A DNA stretch of 19,549 nucleotides from DASWHR01 sp035541035 (lineage in GTDB: Bacteria; Actinomycetota; AC-67), in assembly GCA_035541035.1 (NCBI GenBank), contig DATLFO010000357.1, forward strand, positions 1 through 19,549. The letters run 5' to 3'. Shown piece by piece: positions 8,079-15,953 of the stretch (positions within the stretch are counted from its first letter, which is position 1; each line of letters begins with the position of its first letter). Position numbers and translations under genes: made by a program. A model generated the notes under the pieces. That model was given only the letters and a program-made list of their open reading frames with translations, made no database searches and was not told the origin of the DNA.

Positions 8079-8660
8079 CTACGAGGCGTCGCGGCCGCGC
8101 TCGAGGCCCGCGGTCGAGGGCGCCGGATGCGACGCCTGGGCTTCGAAATCCGCGATGTCGGCGTCGTGCGTCAGCGTGATCGCGATGTCGTCGAGCCCAC
8201 CGAGCAGCCGCCGCTTGATCTCGGGATCGATATCGAAGGTTGCGGTGCGATCGGCGAAGGAGACCGTCTGCGATGCCAGATCGATCCTGGCTCGGCCGGC
8301 TTCCATCAGCGTGCGAACGTCGGCTTCGTCGAGCGCGACCGGCAGCAGCCCGTTCTTCGTGGCGTTCGACCAGAAGATGTCGCTAAACGACGGCGCGACG
8401 ACCGCGGCGAAGCCGAACTGCTGGATCGCCCAGACCGCGTGCTCGCGGCTGGAGCCGCATCCGAAGTTGCGACCTGTCGCGAGGATCGGGTTCGGCGCGA
8501 GCGAGACCTCGCCCGAGCGAACCCAGTCGTAGAACAGGAACTCGCCGAAGCCGGTTCGCTCGATGCGCTTGAGGAACTGCTTGGGGATGATCTGATCGGT
8601 GTCCACGTCCGCGCGGTCCAAGACCGTGACGGCCCCGCTGATCGTCGTGACCGGCTCCAT
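8079..8660 (-). CDS. leuD: 3-isopropylmalate dehydratase small subunit
   Basis: LeuD is the swivelling small subunit that pairs with LeuC to isomerise 2-isopropylmalate to 3-isopropylmalate; the same enzyme handles citramalate in the isoleucine branch. The 193-residue sequence shows the family signatures DVDTDQIIPKQFLK near the N-terminus and GRNFGCGSSREHAVWA, the substrate-recognition loop, near residues 63-78. Length is normal for bacterial LeuD. Its ATG touches the leuC stop codon (TAG followed directly by ATG), so translation is surely coupled; GGAG inside the end of leuC serves as the ribosome site. The last 15 or so residues are polar and not conserved in the family. Confidence 0.96.
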   Translation of the reverse strand: MEPVTTISGAVTVLDRADVDTDQIIPKQFLKRIERTGFGEFLFYDWVRSGEVSLAPNPILATGRNFGCGSSREHAVWAIQQFGFAAVVAPSFSDIFWSNATKNGLLPVALDEADVRTLMEAGRARIDLASQTVSFADRTATFDIDPEIKRRLLGGLDDIAITLTHDADIADFEAQASHPAPSTAGLERGRDAS

Positions 8661-10052
8661 CTATCTCCACTCCCTGATGTCCACGAAGCGGCCTTCGATG
8701 GCGGCGGCGGCGGCCATCTCGGGTGAGACCAGATGCGTGCGTCCGCCCGCGCCTTGCCGTCCTTCGAAGTTGCGGTTCGAGGTCGAGGCACAGCGCTCTT
8801 GCGGCGAGAGCGTGTCCGGGTTCATGCCCAGGCACATCGAGCACCCGGCGTCTCGCCACTCGAACCCGGCCGACGAAAAGATCGCGTCGAGCCCTTCCGC
8901 CTCGGCCCGGGCTTTGACGGCAACGCTTCCGGGGACGACCATCGCGCGAATGCCCGGTGCGATCCGGCGGCCGTCCACGATTCGGGCCGCGGCACGCAGA
9001 TCCTCGATCCGCGAGTTCGTGCACGAGCCGATGAACACGCGATCGAGGCCGATCTCCGTTATCGGCGTTCCGGGCTCGAGCCCCATGTACGCGAGCGCCC
9101 GCTCGGCCGCCTCGCGATCGGCTTCGGAATCGAACGCCGCCGGGTCCGGGACGCGATCGCCGACGCCGGTCACCATGGCCGGCGTGGTTCCCCAGGTGAC
9201 CATGGGAGAGACCGCGCTCGCGTCCAAGACCTCGTGGCGATCGAATCTCGCGTCGGGTTCGGTCGGGAGCGTTCGCCAATACGCCACCGCATCGCCCCAC
9301 TCCGAGCCCTTCGGCGCCCCGTCCCGTCCTTCGAGGTAGGCGAAGGTCGCGTCGTCGGGTGCGATCATCCCGGCCCGGCCGCCGCCTTCGATGGTCATGT
9401 TGCACACCGTCATGCGGTTCTCCATCGACAGCGCCTCGATCGCGGGACCGGCGTACTCGACCACGTACCCGGTGCAGCCGGCGGTGCCCAGCCGGCCGAT
9501 CGTCGCCAGGATCAGATCCTTGGCCGTGACGCCGAAGCCCGGCGTGCCGTCGTAGCGGATGCGCATGGTCTTGGGCCGCCGCTGCACCAGCGTCTGGGTC
9601 GCGAGCACGTGCTCGACCTCGCTGGTGCCGATGCCGAACGCGAGCGCGCCGAAGGCCCCGTGCGTCGAGGTGTGCGAATCGCCGCATACGATCGTCAGGC
9701 CCGGCTGGGTCAGGCCGAGCTCCGGGCCGATGACGTGAACGATGCCGCGCCGGTCGCTGCCGAGCGAGTACACCGGAATCCCGAACTCGGCGCAGTTGCG
9801 CTCGAGCGTCTCGACCTGCACGCGCGAGAGCGGATCGGCGATGAGCGAGGCACGAGGTGTTCCGTCGGTCGGCACGTTGTGGTCGGCCGTCGCGATGGTG
9901 CGGTCGGGTCGCCGGACGCGCCGGCCGTTGAGCCGCAGCCCGTCGAACGCCTGGGCCGAGGTCACCTCGTGCACCAGATGCAGGTCGATGTAGATCAGGT
10001 CGTCGCGGACCAGATGCGACTGCCAGATCTTGTCGAAGAGCGTCTTTGCCAT
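8661..10052 (-). CDS. leuC: 3-isopropylmalate dehydratase large subunit
   Basis: LeuC is the [4Fe-4S] aconitase-family large subunit that dehydrates and rehydrates 2-isopropylmalate together with LeuD. The three cluster cysteines are visible: C344 in GSCTNSRIEDL and C404/C407 in GCSMCLGMN. Other family motifs include MAKTLFDKIWQSH at the start, DHNVPT, GDSHTSTHGAFGALAFGIGTSEVEHV and GRTHLVSPEMAAAAAI near the end. The 463-residue length is standard. A good Shine-Dalgarno (GGAGGA on the minus strand, 10061-10066) lies eight bases before the ATG. It follows the XRE-cupin gene by 19 bases and precedes leuD without a gap, so all three should be one operon. Confidence 0.97.
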   Translation of the reverse strand: MAKTLFDKIWQSHLVRDDLIYIDLHLVHEVTSAQAFDGLRLNGRRVRRPDRTIATADHNVPTDGTPRASLIADPLSRVQVETLERNCAEFGIPVYSLGSDRRGIVHVIGPELGLTQPGLTIVCGDSHTSTHGAFGALAFGIGTSEVEHVLATQTLVQRRPKTMRIRYDGTPGFGVTAKDLILATIGRLGTAGCTGYVVEYAGPAIEALSMENRMTVCNMTIEGGGRAGMIAPDDATFAYLEGRDGAPKGSEWGDAVAYWRTLPTEPDARFDRHEVLDASAVSPMVTWGTTPAMVTGVGDRVPDPAAFDSEADREAAERALAYMGLEPGTPITEIGLDRVFIGSCTNSRIEDLRAAARIVDGRRIAPGIRAMVVPGSVAVKARAEAEGLDAIFSSAGFEWRDAGCSMCLGMNPDTLSPQERCASTSNRNFEGRQGAGGRTHLVSPEMAAAAAIEGRFVDIREWR

Positions 10053-10071
10053 GATCGGAATCCTCCGCGGA

Positions 10072-10656
10072 TCACGTCGTGCGAAGCCCGGCGGTCACCA
10101 CGGCCGCGAACGCCGCCTCGGTGCGGCCGGGATTTTCGATGTGGTGGGGGAGATCGGCGTCGAAGGTGATCGCGTCGCCTTCCTCCAGCGCATAGGTTTC
10201 GCCGTCGAGCACCAGAGCGATGGTGCCCGCGTGGACGAGCAGCGTCTCGCGGCTGCCGGCATCGTGGAGCGGGTTTCCTCCGGTGCGGGCGCGCGGCTTG
10301 AGCCAGTGCACGGTGACGCTGGCCCGCTGGCCGGGCAGGTCCGGAGTGACGGACTCGTAGCGGTGCCCGCTCATTCGGACCGCGCGCCGCTCGCTGCGCC
10401 TGGACACGACCACGTGATCGCCCTCCTCCAGCCGGAGCAGCTGCGACAGGGACAGATCGAGGCCCGCGGCGATCTTGCTCGCAACGGCAAGCGTCGGGGA
10501 GGTCGCCCCGCGCTCGACCTGGGACAGCATCGGGGCGCTCACGCCGCTTCGGCCCGCCAGGTCCCGAAGCGACATGCCCCGCGCCTCCCGCAGCGCACGA
10601 ACGCGGCGGCCGACCTGGGCGGACGGCTCGACCGGGCTCTTCGCGGCGAGGGACAC
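10072..10656 (-). CDS. XRE-family regulator with C-terminal cupin domain
   Basis: A cytoplasmic DNA-binding protein of about 194 residues. The N-terminal third is a helix-turn-helix of the XRE type (VGRRVRALREARGMSLRDL, then SGVSAPMLSQVERGATSP), and the C-terminal third is a small cupin (NPLHDAGSRETLLVHAG ... EEGDAITFDADLPHHIENPG), the usual ligand-sensing part. Such proteins normally repress or activate neighbouring metabolic genes. It lies 19 bases upstream of leuC in the same direction, so it is the likely local regulator of leuCD. GTG 10656 is chosen because a TAGCAT box ends eight bases upstream, giving a leaderless start; GTG 10674 in the same frame would add six residues but overlaps that box. 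The ligand is unknown; a leucine-pathway intermediate is a guess from context. Confidence 0.85.
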   Translation of the reverse strand: MSLAAKSPVEPSAQVGRRVRALREARGMSLRDLAGRSGVSAPMLSQVERGATSPTLAVASKIAAGLDLSLSQLLRLEEGDHVVVSRRSERRAVRMSGHRYESVTPDLPGQRASVTVHWLKPRARTGGNPLHDAGSRETLLVHAGTIALVLDGETYALEEGDAITFDADLPHHIENPGRTEAAFAAVVTAGLRTT

Positions 10657-10664
10657 GACGACGT

Positions 10665-10691
10665 ATGCTATCACGAACAGTCGTACGTGAT
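10665..10691 (-). promoter_or_regulatory. promoter and palindromic candidate operator for the XRE-leuCD operon
   Basis: On the minus strand TAGCAT (10670-10665) fits the TANNNT -10 pattern, eight bases before GTG 10656. An inverted repeat ATCACG (10670-10675) and CGTGAT (10686-10691), ten bases apart, covers the stretch from the -10 towards the -35 region. A dimeric XRE protein bound there would block the promoter, which suggests autoregulation of the operon. The -35 element is poor (TGATCA at best). Confidence 0.45.
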
Positions 10692-10721
10692 CATCCCTTT
10701 CCCGAAGACGGGCTTATCGCC

Positions 10722-10727
10722 TACACT
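10722..10727 (+). promoter_or_regulatory. candidate -10 box for the TIGR03083-leuB unit
   Basis: TACACT fits TANNNT and would start RNA near 10734, giving a leader of about 50 bases that contains the Shine-Dalgarno GGGGAGGAG (10767-10775). The -35 is weak (TTTCCC at 10698-10703, 18-base spacer). It is the only candidate seen in the 129-base divergent gap. Confidence 0.35.
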
Positions 10728-10785
10728 CTCAGGTTCGCGGGTCACGGGGGGATGGCCCGAGAGCCAGGGGAGGAGTGCTTTCAAG

Positions 10786-11586
10786 ATGGCCGAACCCGTC
10801 GTGGCCTTGCTCGATCAGGTCTGGTCCTCGATCGAGGAGATGTGCGCATCGTTCACACCCGCTGACTGGAGCAAGCAGACCGACCTGCCGGGGTGGAGCG
10901 TTCAGGATCAGCTCGCCCATCTGTGCGGCATCGAGTCGCTGCTCCTGGGCCGGCCTCAGCCGGCCGCGCTGGCCCAGCCGTGGCCGCCGCACGTGCGCAA
11001 CGAGCTCGGGGCCATGAACGAGGCCCAGATCGAGGAGCGCCGGGCCTGGGCTCCCGAAGACGTGCTCACCGAGTTCCTCGAGCTGACGGCGGAACGCCTC
11101 AAGGTCCTGGCCGAGCTCTCCCCGGCCGAGATGGACGCCGAGGTGACCGGCCCGCTCGGCAAAGGAAAGCTGCGCGACTTCCTTCAGATCCGCGTGATGG
11201 ACTCGTTCCTCCACGAGCAGGACATGCGCCGGGCGACCGGCAACCCGGGTTCGATGGACGGCGAGGCCGCGAGCTTCGCGGTCGGCCGTATGAATGCCGC
11301 CCTGCCGTACGTGGTGGCCAAGAAAGCCGGAGTCGCCGAGGGGGCCTCCGTGGCGTTCGAGATCACGGGCCCGGCAGGCTTCACCGGAGCCGTGGTCGTC
11401 GAAGGCGGCCGCGGCCGGTTCGAGGAGGGCAACGCTTCCGGCGCCACCGCCACGCTTACGATGGACGCCGAAACGTTCCTGATGCTGACCAGCGGCCGCA
11501 TCGCGCCTGATCGCGCGACGGTCACCGTGACCGGCGACGACGCGCTCGCCGGCCGGGTTCTCGACTCCATCAACGTCCTGTTCTGA
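10786..11586 (+). CDS. TIGR03083 / maleylpyruvate-isomerase-N-terminal (DinB-like) family protein
   Basis: The 266-residue protein has the N-terminal DinB-like four-helix fold typical of mycothiol-dependent maleylpyruvate isomerases and the actinobacterial TIGR03083 family: LPGWSVQDQLAHLCGIE near residues 34-50 and MDSFLHEQDMRRATG near 138-152. The three expected metal ligands can be read as His45, Asp139 and His143, with Asp where the characterised isomerase has Glu. Residues 160-266 form an MDMPI-C/SCP2-like domain. It probably uses or modifies a thiol cofactor such as mycothiol in the cytosol; the substrate is unknown. The ATG at 10786 follows a strong Shine-Dalgarno (10767-10775), and the frame continues far upstream only by chance. 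Its stop overlaps the leuB start by one base, so the two are translationally coupled, a partner not explained by any known step of leucine synthesis. Confidence 0.85.
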   Translation: MAEPVVALLDQVWSSIEEMCASFTPADWSKQTDLPGWSVQDQLAHLCGIESLLLGRPQPAALAQPWPPHVRNELGAMNEAQIEERRAWAPEDVLTEFLELTAERLKVLAELSPAEMDAEVTGPLGKGKLRDFLQIRVMDSFLHEQDMRRATGNPGSMDGEAASFAVGRMNAALPYVVAKKAGVAEGASVAFEITGPAGFTGAVVVEGGRGRFEEGNASGATATLTMDAETFLMLTSGRIAPDRATVTVTGDDALAGRVLDSINVLF

Positions 11587-12614
11587 TGCCCCATCGCATC
11601 GGCATCGTCGCCGGAGACGGCATCGGTCCGGAGGTCGTCGGCGAGGGGCTGCGCGCCCTCGGCGCGGCCGGCGTGGTCATCGAGCGCGTCGATCTGGATC
11701 TGGGCGCCGAGCGCTACCTGCGGACCGGCGACGTGCTTCCCGACGATGCGGTCAAGGCGATCCGCGACTGCGACGCGGTTCTGCTCGGCGCGGTGGGCGA
11801 TCCGCGAGTCCCGCCGGGCGTGCTCGAGCGCGGCCTGCTGCTGCGGCTGCGCTTCGATCTGGACCTGTACGTGAACCTGCGGCCGGTCAAGCTGATCGAG
11901 GGCATCGACACCCCGCTCGCCGGCAAGGGACCCGCCGACATCGACATGCTCGTGGTGCGCGAGAACACCGAGGGCCTCTACACCGGCGCGGGCGGCGCTC
12001 ACCTGGTCGGGACCGCGGGCGAGGTCGCGACGCAGGAGTCGATCAACACCCGCCGCGGCGCGGAGCGCGTGATCCGGTACGCCTTCGAGCAGGCCGGGCG
12101 TCGCCGGCGCAAGGTCACCATGGTGCACAAGACGAACGTGCTCACCTACGCCGGCGCGCTCTGGACACGCGCGTTCGAAGCGGTCGCGGCCGACCATCCG
12201 GACATCGAGACCGACTACGTGCACGTGGATGCCGCCTGTTTGTACTTCGTGACCCAGCCCGAGCGCTTCGACGTGGTCGTGACGGAAAACCTGTTCGGGG
12301 ACATCCTGACCGATCTGGGAGCGGCGATCGCCGGCGGAATGGGCGTCGCCGCCAGCGGAAATATCGATCCCGAGCGACGCGGACCGAGCATCTTCGAGCC
12401 CGTGCACGGATCGGCTCCCGATATCGCGAATCAGGGCCGTGCCAACCCGTTGGCCTGTATCCTTTCGGTAGCCCTGATGCTCGACCACCTGGGCGAGGCC
12501 GAGGCGGCCGGCCGTATCGAAGCGGCGGTGGCCTCGGCGGTTCGCGACGGTGGCGTCAAGGGCCGTTCGACGCGCGAGCTCGGAGACGCGGTCGTCCGGC
12601 TGATCGCCGGATAG
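11586..12614 (+). CDS. leuB: 3-isopropylmalate dehydrogenase
   Basis: LeuB oxidises and decarboxylates 3-isopropylmalate to 2-oxoisocaproate with NAD+; family members also accept 3-methylmalate from the citramalate route. The 342-residue sequence has the decarboxylating-dehydrogenase signatures: GIVAGDGIGPEV at the start, RLRFDLDLYVNLRPVK, RENTEGLYTG, the catalytic Lys in VHKTNVL, the metal aspartates in ENLFGDILTDLGA, and EPVHGSAPDIANQG for the nucleotide. The length is nearer the short actinobacterial type than the 360-residue enterobacterial type. The ATG overlaps the stop of the preceding gene by one base (TGATG). ilvE follows after 71 bases. Confidence 0.95.
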   Translation: MPHRIGIVAGDGIGPEVVGEGLRALGAAGVVIERVDLDLGAERYLRTGDVLPDDAVKAIRDCDAVLLGAVGDPRVPPGVLERGLLLRLRFDLDLYVNLRPVKLIEGIDTPLAGKGPADIDMLVVRENTEGLYTGAGGAHLVGTAGEVATQESINTRRGAERVIRYAFEQAGRRRRKVTMVHKTNVLTYAGALWTRAFEAVAADHPDIETDYVHVDAACLYFVTQPERFDVVVTENLFGDILTDLGAAIAGGMGVAASGNIDPERRGPSIFEPVHGSAPDIANQGRANPLACILSVALMLDHLGEAEAAGRIEAAVASAVRDGGVKGRSTRELGDAVVRLIAG

Positions 12615-12685
12615 CCGCCGACCGGTCCGGCGCACGCTCCACCAGAGCGCGGACGCGGACCGATAATTTCAGAACGGAGGACGCC
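12615..12685 (+). promoter_or_regulatory. leuB-ilvE gap with candidate -10 box
   Basis: The gap holds a GATAAT hexamer (12662-12667, five of six matches to TATAAT) about seven bases before a possible RNA start near 12674, and a small hairpin CGCTC/GAGCG (12635-12639 with 12645-12649). No -35 is recognisable. ilvE may have its own weak promoter here, or may simply be reached from leuB. Confidence 0.25.
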
Positions 12686-13609
12686 ATGCCGGTGACGCCC
12701 ACGGAAAAGGTTTGGATGGACGGGACGCTCGTTCCCTGGAGCGAGGCCAAGATCCACATCCTGACGCATTCGCTGCATTACGGCGGCGGCGTCTTCGAAG
12801 GAATCCGCGCCTACGAGACCAAGCGCGGTCCCGCCGTCTTCCGGCTCACCGAGCACGTCGCGCGCCTGTTCCGCTCGGCCAAGATCTTCATGATCGACAT
12901 TCCCTTCAGCGAGGACGAGATCGTCGAGGCCTGCAAGGAGACCGTGCGTGCCTCGGGGCTTCCGTCCTGCTACGTGCGTCCGATCGTCTACATGGGCTAC
13001 GGCGAGATGGGCCTGAACCCGCTGCTCGCGCCGATCAACGTCGCGGTCGTGGTGTGGCCGTGGGGCGCCTACCTGGGCGACGAGGGGCTCGCCCGCGGCG
13101 TGCGGATGAAAATCTCGTCGTGGCGCCGTCACGACCCCAACATCATGCCGCCCGCGGCCAAGAGCACCGGCGGCTACGTCAACTCGCAGCTCGCCAAGAT
13201 GGAGGCGATCAAGGCCGGCTACGACGAGGCGATCATGCTCAACCCTCAGGGGCTGGTCGCCGAGGCGACCGGCGAGAACATCTTCATCGTCGTGGACGGC
13301 GAGCTGATTACGCCGCCGCTCGCGGCCGGGGCGCTCGCGGGCATCACCCGCGACGCGGTCATGACGATCGCGCGCGATCACGGGATCGCCGTGCGCGAGA
13401 CCGAGCTCGCGCGCACCGACCTGTACCTGGCCGAGGAGATGTTCGTGTCGGGCACGGCCGCCGAGGTCTGCCCGGTGCGCGAGGTGGACGACCGCACCAT
13501 CGGCGACGGCCGTCCGGGTCCGATCACCAAGAAGCTCCAGGAAACCTTCTACGCGGCCGTCAAGGGCGAGGTCGAGCAGTACCAGTCCTGGCTCGAGTAC
13601 GTGAATTGA
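12686..13609 (+). CDS. ilvE: branched-chain amino acid aminotransferase
   Basis: IlvE is the PLP enzyme that makes the last reversible step to leucine, isoleucine and valine with glutamate as amino donor. The 307-residue class IV (D-amino-acid-aminotransferase-fold) sequence shows LHYGGGVFEGIRAYET near the N-terminus, YVRPIVYMGYG, the PLP lysine K159 in AAKSTGGYVNSQLAK, the PLP-N1 glutamate E193 in EATGENIF, and LAGITRDAVM. Length and motifs match the short E. coli-type IlvE. GGAGG at 12676-12680 lies five bases before the ATG. cimA begins six bases after its stop. The product supplies all three branched-chain amino acids, so its place between leuB and cimA links both pathways. Confidence 0.95.
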   Translation: MPVTPTEKVWMDGTLVPWSEAKIHILTHSLHYGGGVFEGIRAYETKRGPAVFRLTEHVARLFRSAKIFMIDIPFSEDEIVEACKETVRASGLPSCYVRPIVYMGYGEMGLNPLLAPINVAVVVWPWGAYLGDEGLARGVRMKISSWRRHDPNIMPPAAKSTGGYVNSQLAKMEAIKAGYDEAIMLNPQGLVAEATGENIFIVVDGELITPPLAAGALAGITRDAVMTIARDHGIAVRETELARTDLYLAEEMFVSGTAAEVCPVREVDDRTIGDGRPGPITKKLQETFYAAVKGEVEQYQSWLEYVN

Positions 13610-13614
13610 GGCCG

Positions 13615-15201
13615 GTGCCTTCGCCGCTGGTCCTGTACGACACGACGCTGCGCGACGGCGCGCAGCGTGAGGGCATCTCGCTCACGGTCGAGGACAAGCT
13701 CAAGGTCGCCTCGTGGATCGACCGGCTCGGCGTCGCCTACATCGAAGGCGGCTGGCCGGGCTCGAACCCGAAGGACATGGAGTTCTTCCGCCGCGGCCGC
13801 GAGATCGGCATGCGCAAGGCGAAGCTGTCGGTCTTCGGCGCAACGCGCCGCGCGAACGGGCACGCCGGCGCCGACCAGAACCTGCGCGACATCGTCGACA
13901 CCGAAGCGCCCGTCGCGTGCATCGTCGGCAAGGCCAGCCGCGCGCAGGTCGAGCTCGCCCTGGGAACGACGGTGGAGGAGAACCTGGCGATGATCGCCGA
14001 CACCGTCGCCTTTCTGACGGGCGAAGGCATGGAGGTCTTCTTCGACGCCGAGCACTTCTTCGACGGCTACAAGCAGGATGCCGCGGTTGCGCTGGACGCG
14101 CTCAAGGCCGCGATCGGCGCGGGCGCGACCACCGTGGTGCTGTGCGACACCAACGGCGGCACGATGCCGGGCGAGGTGCGCGAGATCGTGCCTGCGGTGA
14201 TCGAGGCGGTCGCGGGCGCCGCGATCGTCGGCGTGCACTTCCACAACGACACCGACTGCGCGGTCGCGAACTCGATCACCTCGATCGAGCTGGGGGCCGG
14301 GCACGTGCAAGGCACGATAAACGGCATCGGCGAGCGCTGCGGCAACGCGAACATGCTCAGCATCATCGCCAACTGCACGCTCAAGCTGGGGCTGCCCGCG
14401 GTCAGCGGCGAGCAGCTCTCCGAGCTCGCGGCCGCGAGCCACGCCGTCGCCGAGATCTGCAACGTCAGCCCCGATCCCCATCAGCCCTACGTCGGCGCGA
14501 GCGCGTTCGCCACGAAGGCGGGCCTGCATACCAGCGGCCTGGCGAAGATGGCCGGCGCATATGAGCACGTCGATCCCGCCGCGGTGGGCAACGGCCGGCG
14601 GCTGCTGGTCAGCGAGCTCGCGGGCCGCTCCACGATCGTGATGAAAGGACGCGAGCTCGGCATCGATCTGGAGTCCGATCCCGAGATCGCGGCGAAGGTC
14701 CTCAACGCAGTCAAGGACCTCGAGCACGTCGGCTACACCTTCGAGGCGGCCGACGCCTCGCTCGAGCTGCTGATCCGGCGGACCACCGGCGACGAGCACG
14801 AGTACTTCCGGCTGGAGTCGTTCCGCGTGCTGATGGAGAAGCGCGCGAGCGGCGACGTCGGCACCGAGGCAACGGTCAAGATCTGGTGCAAGGGCGAACG
14901 GCACATCGCCACCGCCGAAGGAAACGGTCCGGTCAACGCGCTCGACGGCGCCCTGCGCCTCGCGCTGACGAAGTTCTATCCGGCGCTGGCCGACATCGAG
15001 CTCAGCGACTACAAGGTCCGCATCCTGGACTCGCACCAGCACACCGCCGCGACCACGCGCGTGCTGCTCGAGTCCACCGACGGCCGCAAGGAATGGTCCA
15101 CGATCGGAGTGTCCCCGAACATCATCGAAGCATCGTGGCAGGCGCTCTGCGACTCGCTCGCATACGGGCTGCTGCATGACGAAGTGGAGGAAAGCTCGTG
15201 A
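13615..15201 (+). CDS. cimA: (R)-citramalate synthase
   Basis: CimA condenses pyruvate with acetyl-CoA to citramalate, which LeuCD and LeuB turn into 2-oxobutyrate, an isoleucine precursor made without threonine. The 528-residue protein is of the LeuA/homocitrate synthase superfamily but carries the markers of the CimA (TIGR00977) branch: YDTTLRDGAQREGIS, YIEGGWPGSNPKDMEFF, FFDAEHFFDGYK, HFHNDTDCAVANS and NGIGERCGNANM, with a C-terminal LeuA-dimer regulatory domain from about residue 395. It is clearly different from leuA in this window. GTG 13615 is taken as start, with GAGG (13608-13611) three bases upstream, a short spacing; TTG 13606, overlapping the ilvE stop, is an alternative. The gene ends in a four-base overlap with the next. 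Confidence 0.93.
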   Translation: MPSPLVLYDTTLRDGAQREGISLTVEDKLKVASWIDRLGVAYIEGGWPGSNPKDMEFFRRGREIGMRKAKLSVFGATRRANGHAGADQNLRDIVDTEAPVACIVGKASRAQVELALGTTVEENLAMIADTVAFLTGEGMEVFFDAEHFFDGYKQDAAVALDALKAAIGAGATTVVLCDTNGGTMPGEVREIVPAVIEAVAGAAIVGVHFHNDTDCAVANSITSIELGAGHVQGTINGIGERCGNANMLSIIANCTLKLGLPAVSGEQLSELAAASHAVAEICNVSPDPHQPYVGASAFATKAGLHTSGLAKMAGAYEHVDPAAVGNGRRLLVSELAGRSTIVMKGRELGIDLESDPEIAAKVLNAVKDLEHVGYTFEAADASLELLIRRTTGDEHEYFRLESFRVLMEKRASGDVGTEATVKIWCKGERHIATAEGNGPVNALDGALRLALTKFYPALADIELSDYKVRILDSHQHTAATTRVLLESTDGRKEWSTIGVSPNIIEASWQALCDSLAYGLLHDEVEESS

Positions 15202-15953
15202 AGATCTGCCGGGTGTCCTACGGGGGCGGTATCTCGTTCGGCGTGGTCGAAGGCGACGACGTCGCCGAGATCGACGGTCCGCCCATCGGCGAGTTGCGGT
15301 TCACTGGCAAGCGCGCGCCGCTCGCCGACTGCCGCCTGCTCGCCCCGGTGCTTCCGTCCAAGATCGTCGCCATCGGGGTGAACTACCGCGACCACGCCGA
15401 AGAGATGGGCCACACGCTTCCCCAAGAGCCGCTGATGTTCATGAAGCCCGCAACCGCCGTGATCGGAACCGGCGAGGCGATCCACAAACCGGCCGTCGCC
15501 GAACGCATGGACTACGAAGGCGAGCTGGTCGTCGTCGTCGGCGGTCTGGTCCGCAAGGCCGACCGTGCCGCGGCCGCCGAGGCGATCCTGGGCTACACCG
15601 TCGGCAACGACGTCACCGCCCGGGACCTCCAGGCCAAGGACGGCCAGTGGACGCGCGCGAAGGGCTTTGATTCGTTCGCGCCGATCGGCCCGTGGATCGA
15701 GACCGACATCGATCCGGGCTCGCTGCAGATCGAGTCGCGGCTCAACGGCGAGGTGCGCCAGTCCTCGAACACTACGAACCTGATCTTCGACCCCGTCGGG
15801 CTCGTTTCCTCCGTCAGCAACGTCATGACCCTGCTTCCCGGCGATTGCATCTTCACCGGCACGCCGTCGGGGGTGGGACCGATGGAGCCGGGCGACAGCA
15901 TCGAGATCGAGATCGAAGGCATCGGTGTGCTAAAGAACACGGTGGCCGGATGA
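15198..15953 (+). CDS. fumarylacetoacetate hydrolase (FAH) family protein
   Basis: The 251-residue sequence has a short N-terminal domain and a FAH catalytic fold from about residue 55: KIVAIGVNYRDHAEEMG, the metal ligands E107 and E109 in MDYEGELVVVVG and D138 in GYTVGNDVTARDLQ, then KGFDSFAPIGPW and FTGTPSGVGPM. Members are Mg2+/Mn2+ hydrolases, hydratases, decarboxylases or isomerases of 2-oxo acid and acylpyruvate substrates; the substrate here cannot be read from sequence. The GTG start overlaps the cimA stop (GTGA) and is preceded by GGAGGAAA at 15187-15194. It overlaps gltX by four bases. As I recall, a FAH-family gene also sits directly before gltX in mycobacteria (Rv2993c), so the pairing is conserved, for unknown reasons. 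Confidence 0.93.
   Translation: MKICRVSYGGGISFGVVEGDDVAEIDGPPIGELRFTGKRAPLADCRLLAPVLPSKIVAIGVNYRDHAEEMGHTLPQEPLMFMKPATAVIGTGEAIHKPAVAERMDYEGELVVVVGGLVRKADRAAAAEAILGYTVGNDVTARDLQAKDGQWTRAKGFDSFAPIGPWIETDIDPGSLQIESRLNGEVRQSSNTTNLIFDPVGLVSSVSNVMTLLPGDCIFTGTPSGVGPMEPGDSIEIEIEGIGVLKNTVAG

Noticed and set aside
10030..10785. Upstream extension of the TIGR03083-type gene across the XRE gene
   Set aside because: The family's N-terminus begins at ATG 10786, which has a Shine-Dalgarno; the extension is antisense to the XRE-cupin gene.
13549..15177. 542-codon minus-strand frame opposite cimA
   Set aside because: Shadow of the biased codon use of cimA; no motif and no ribosome site.
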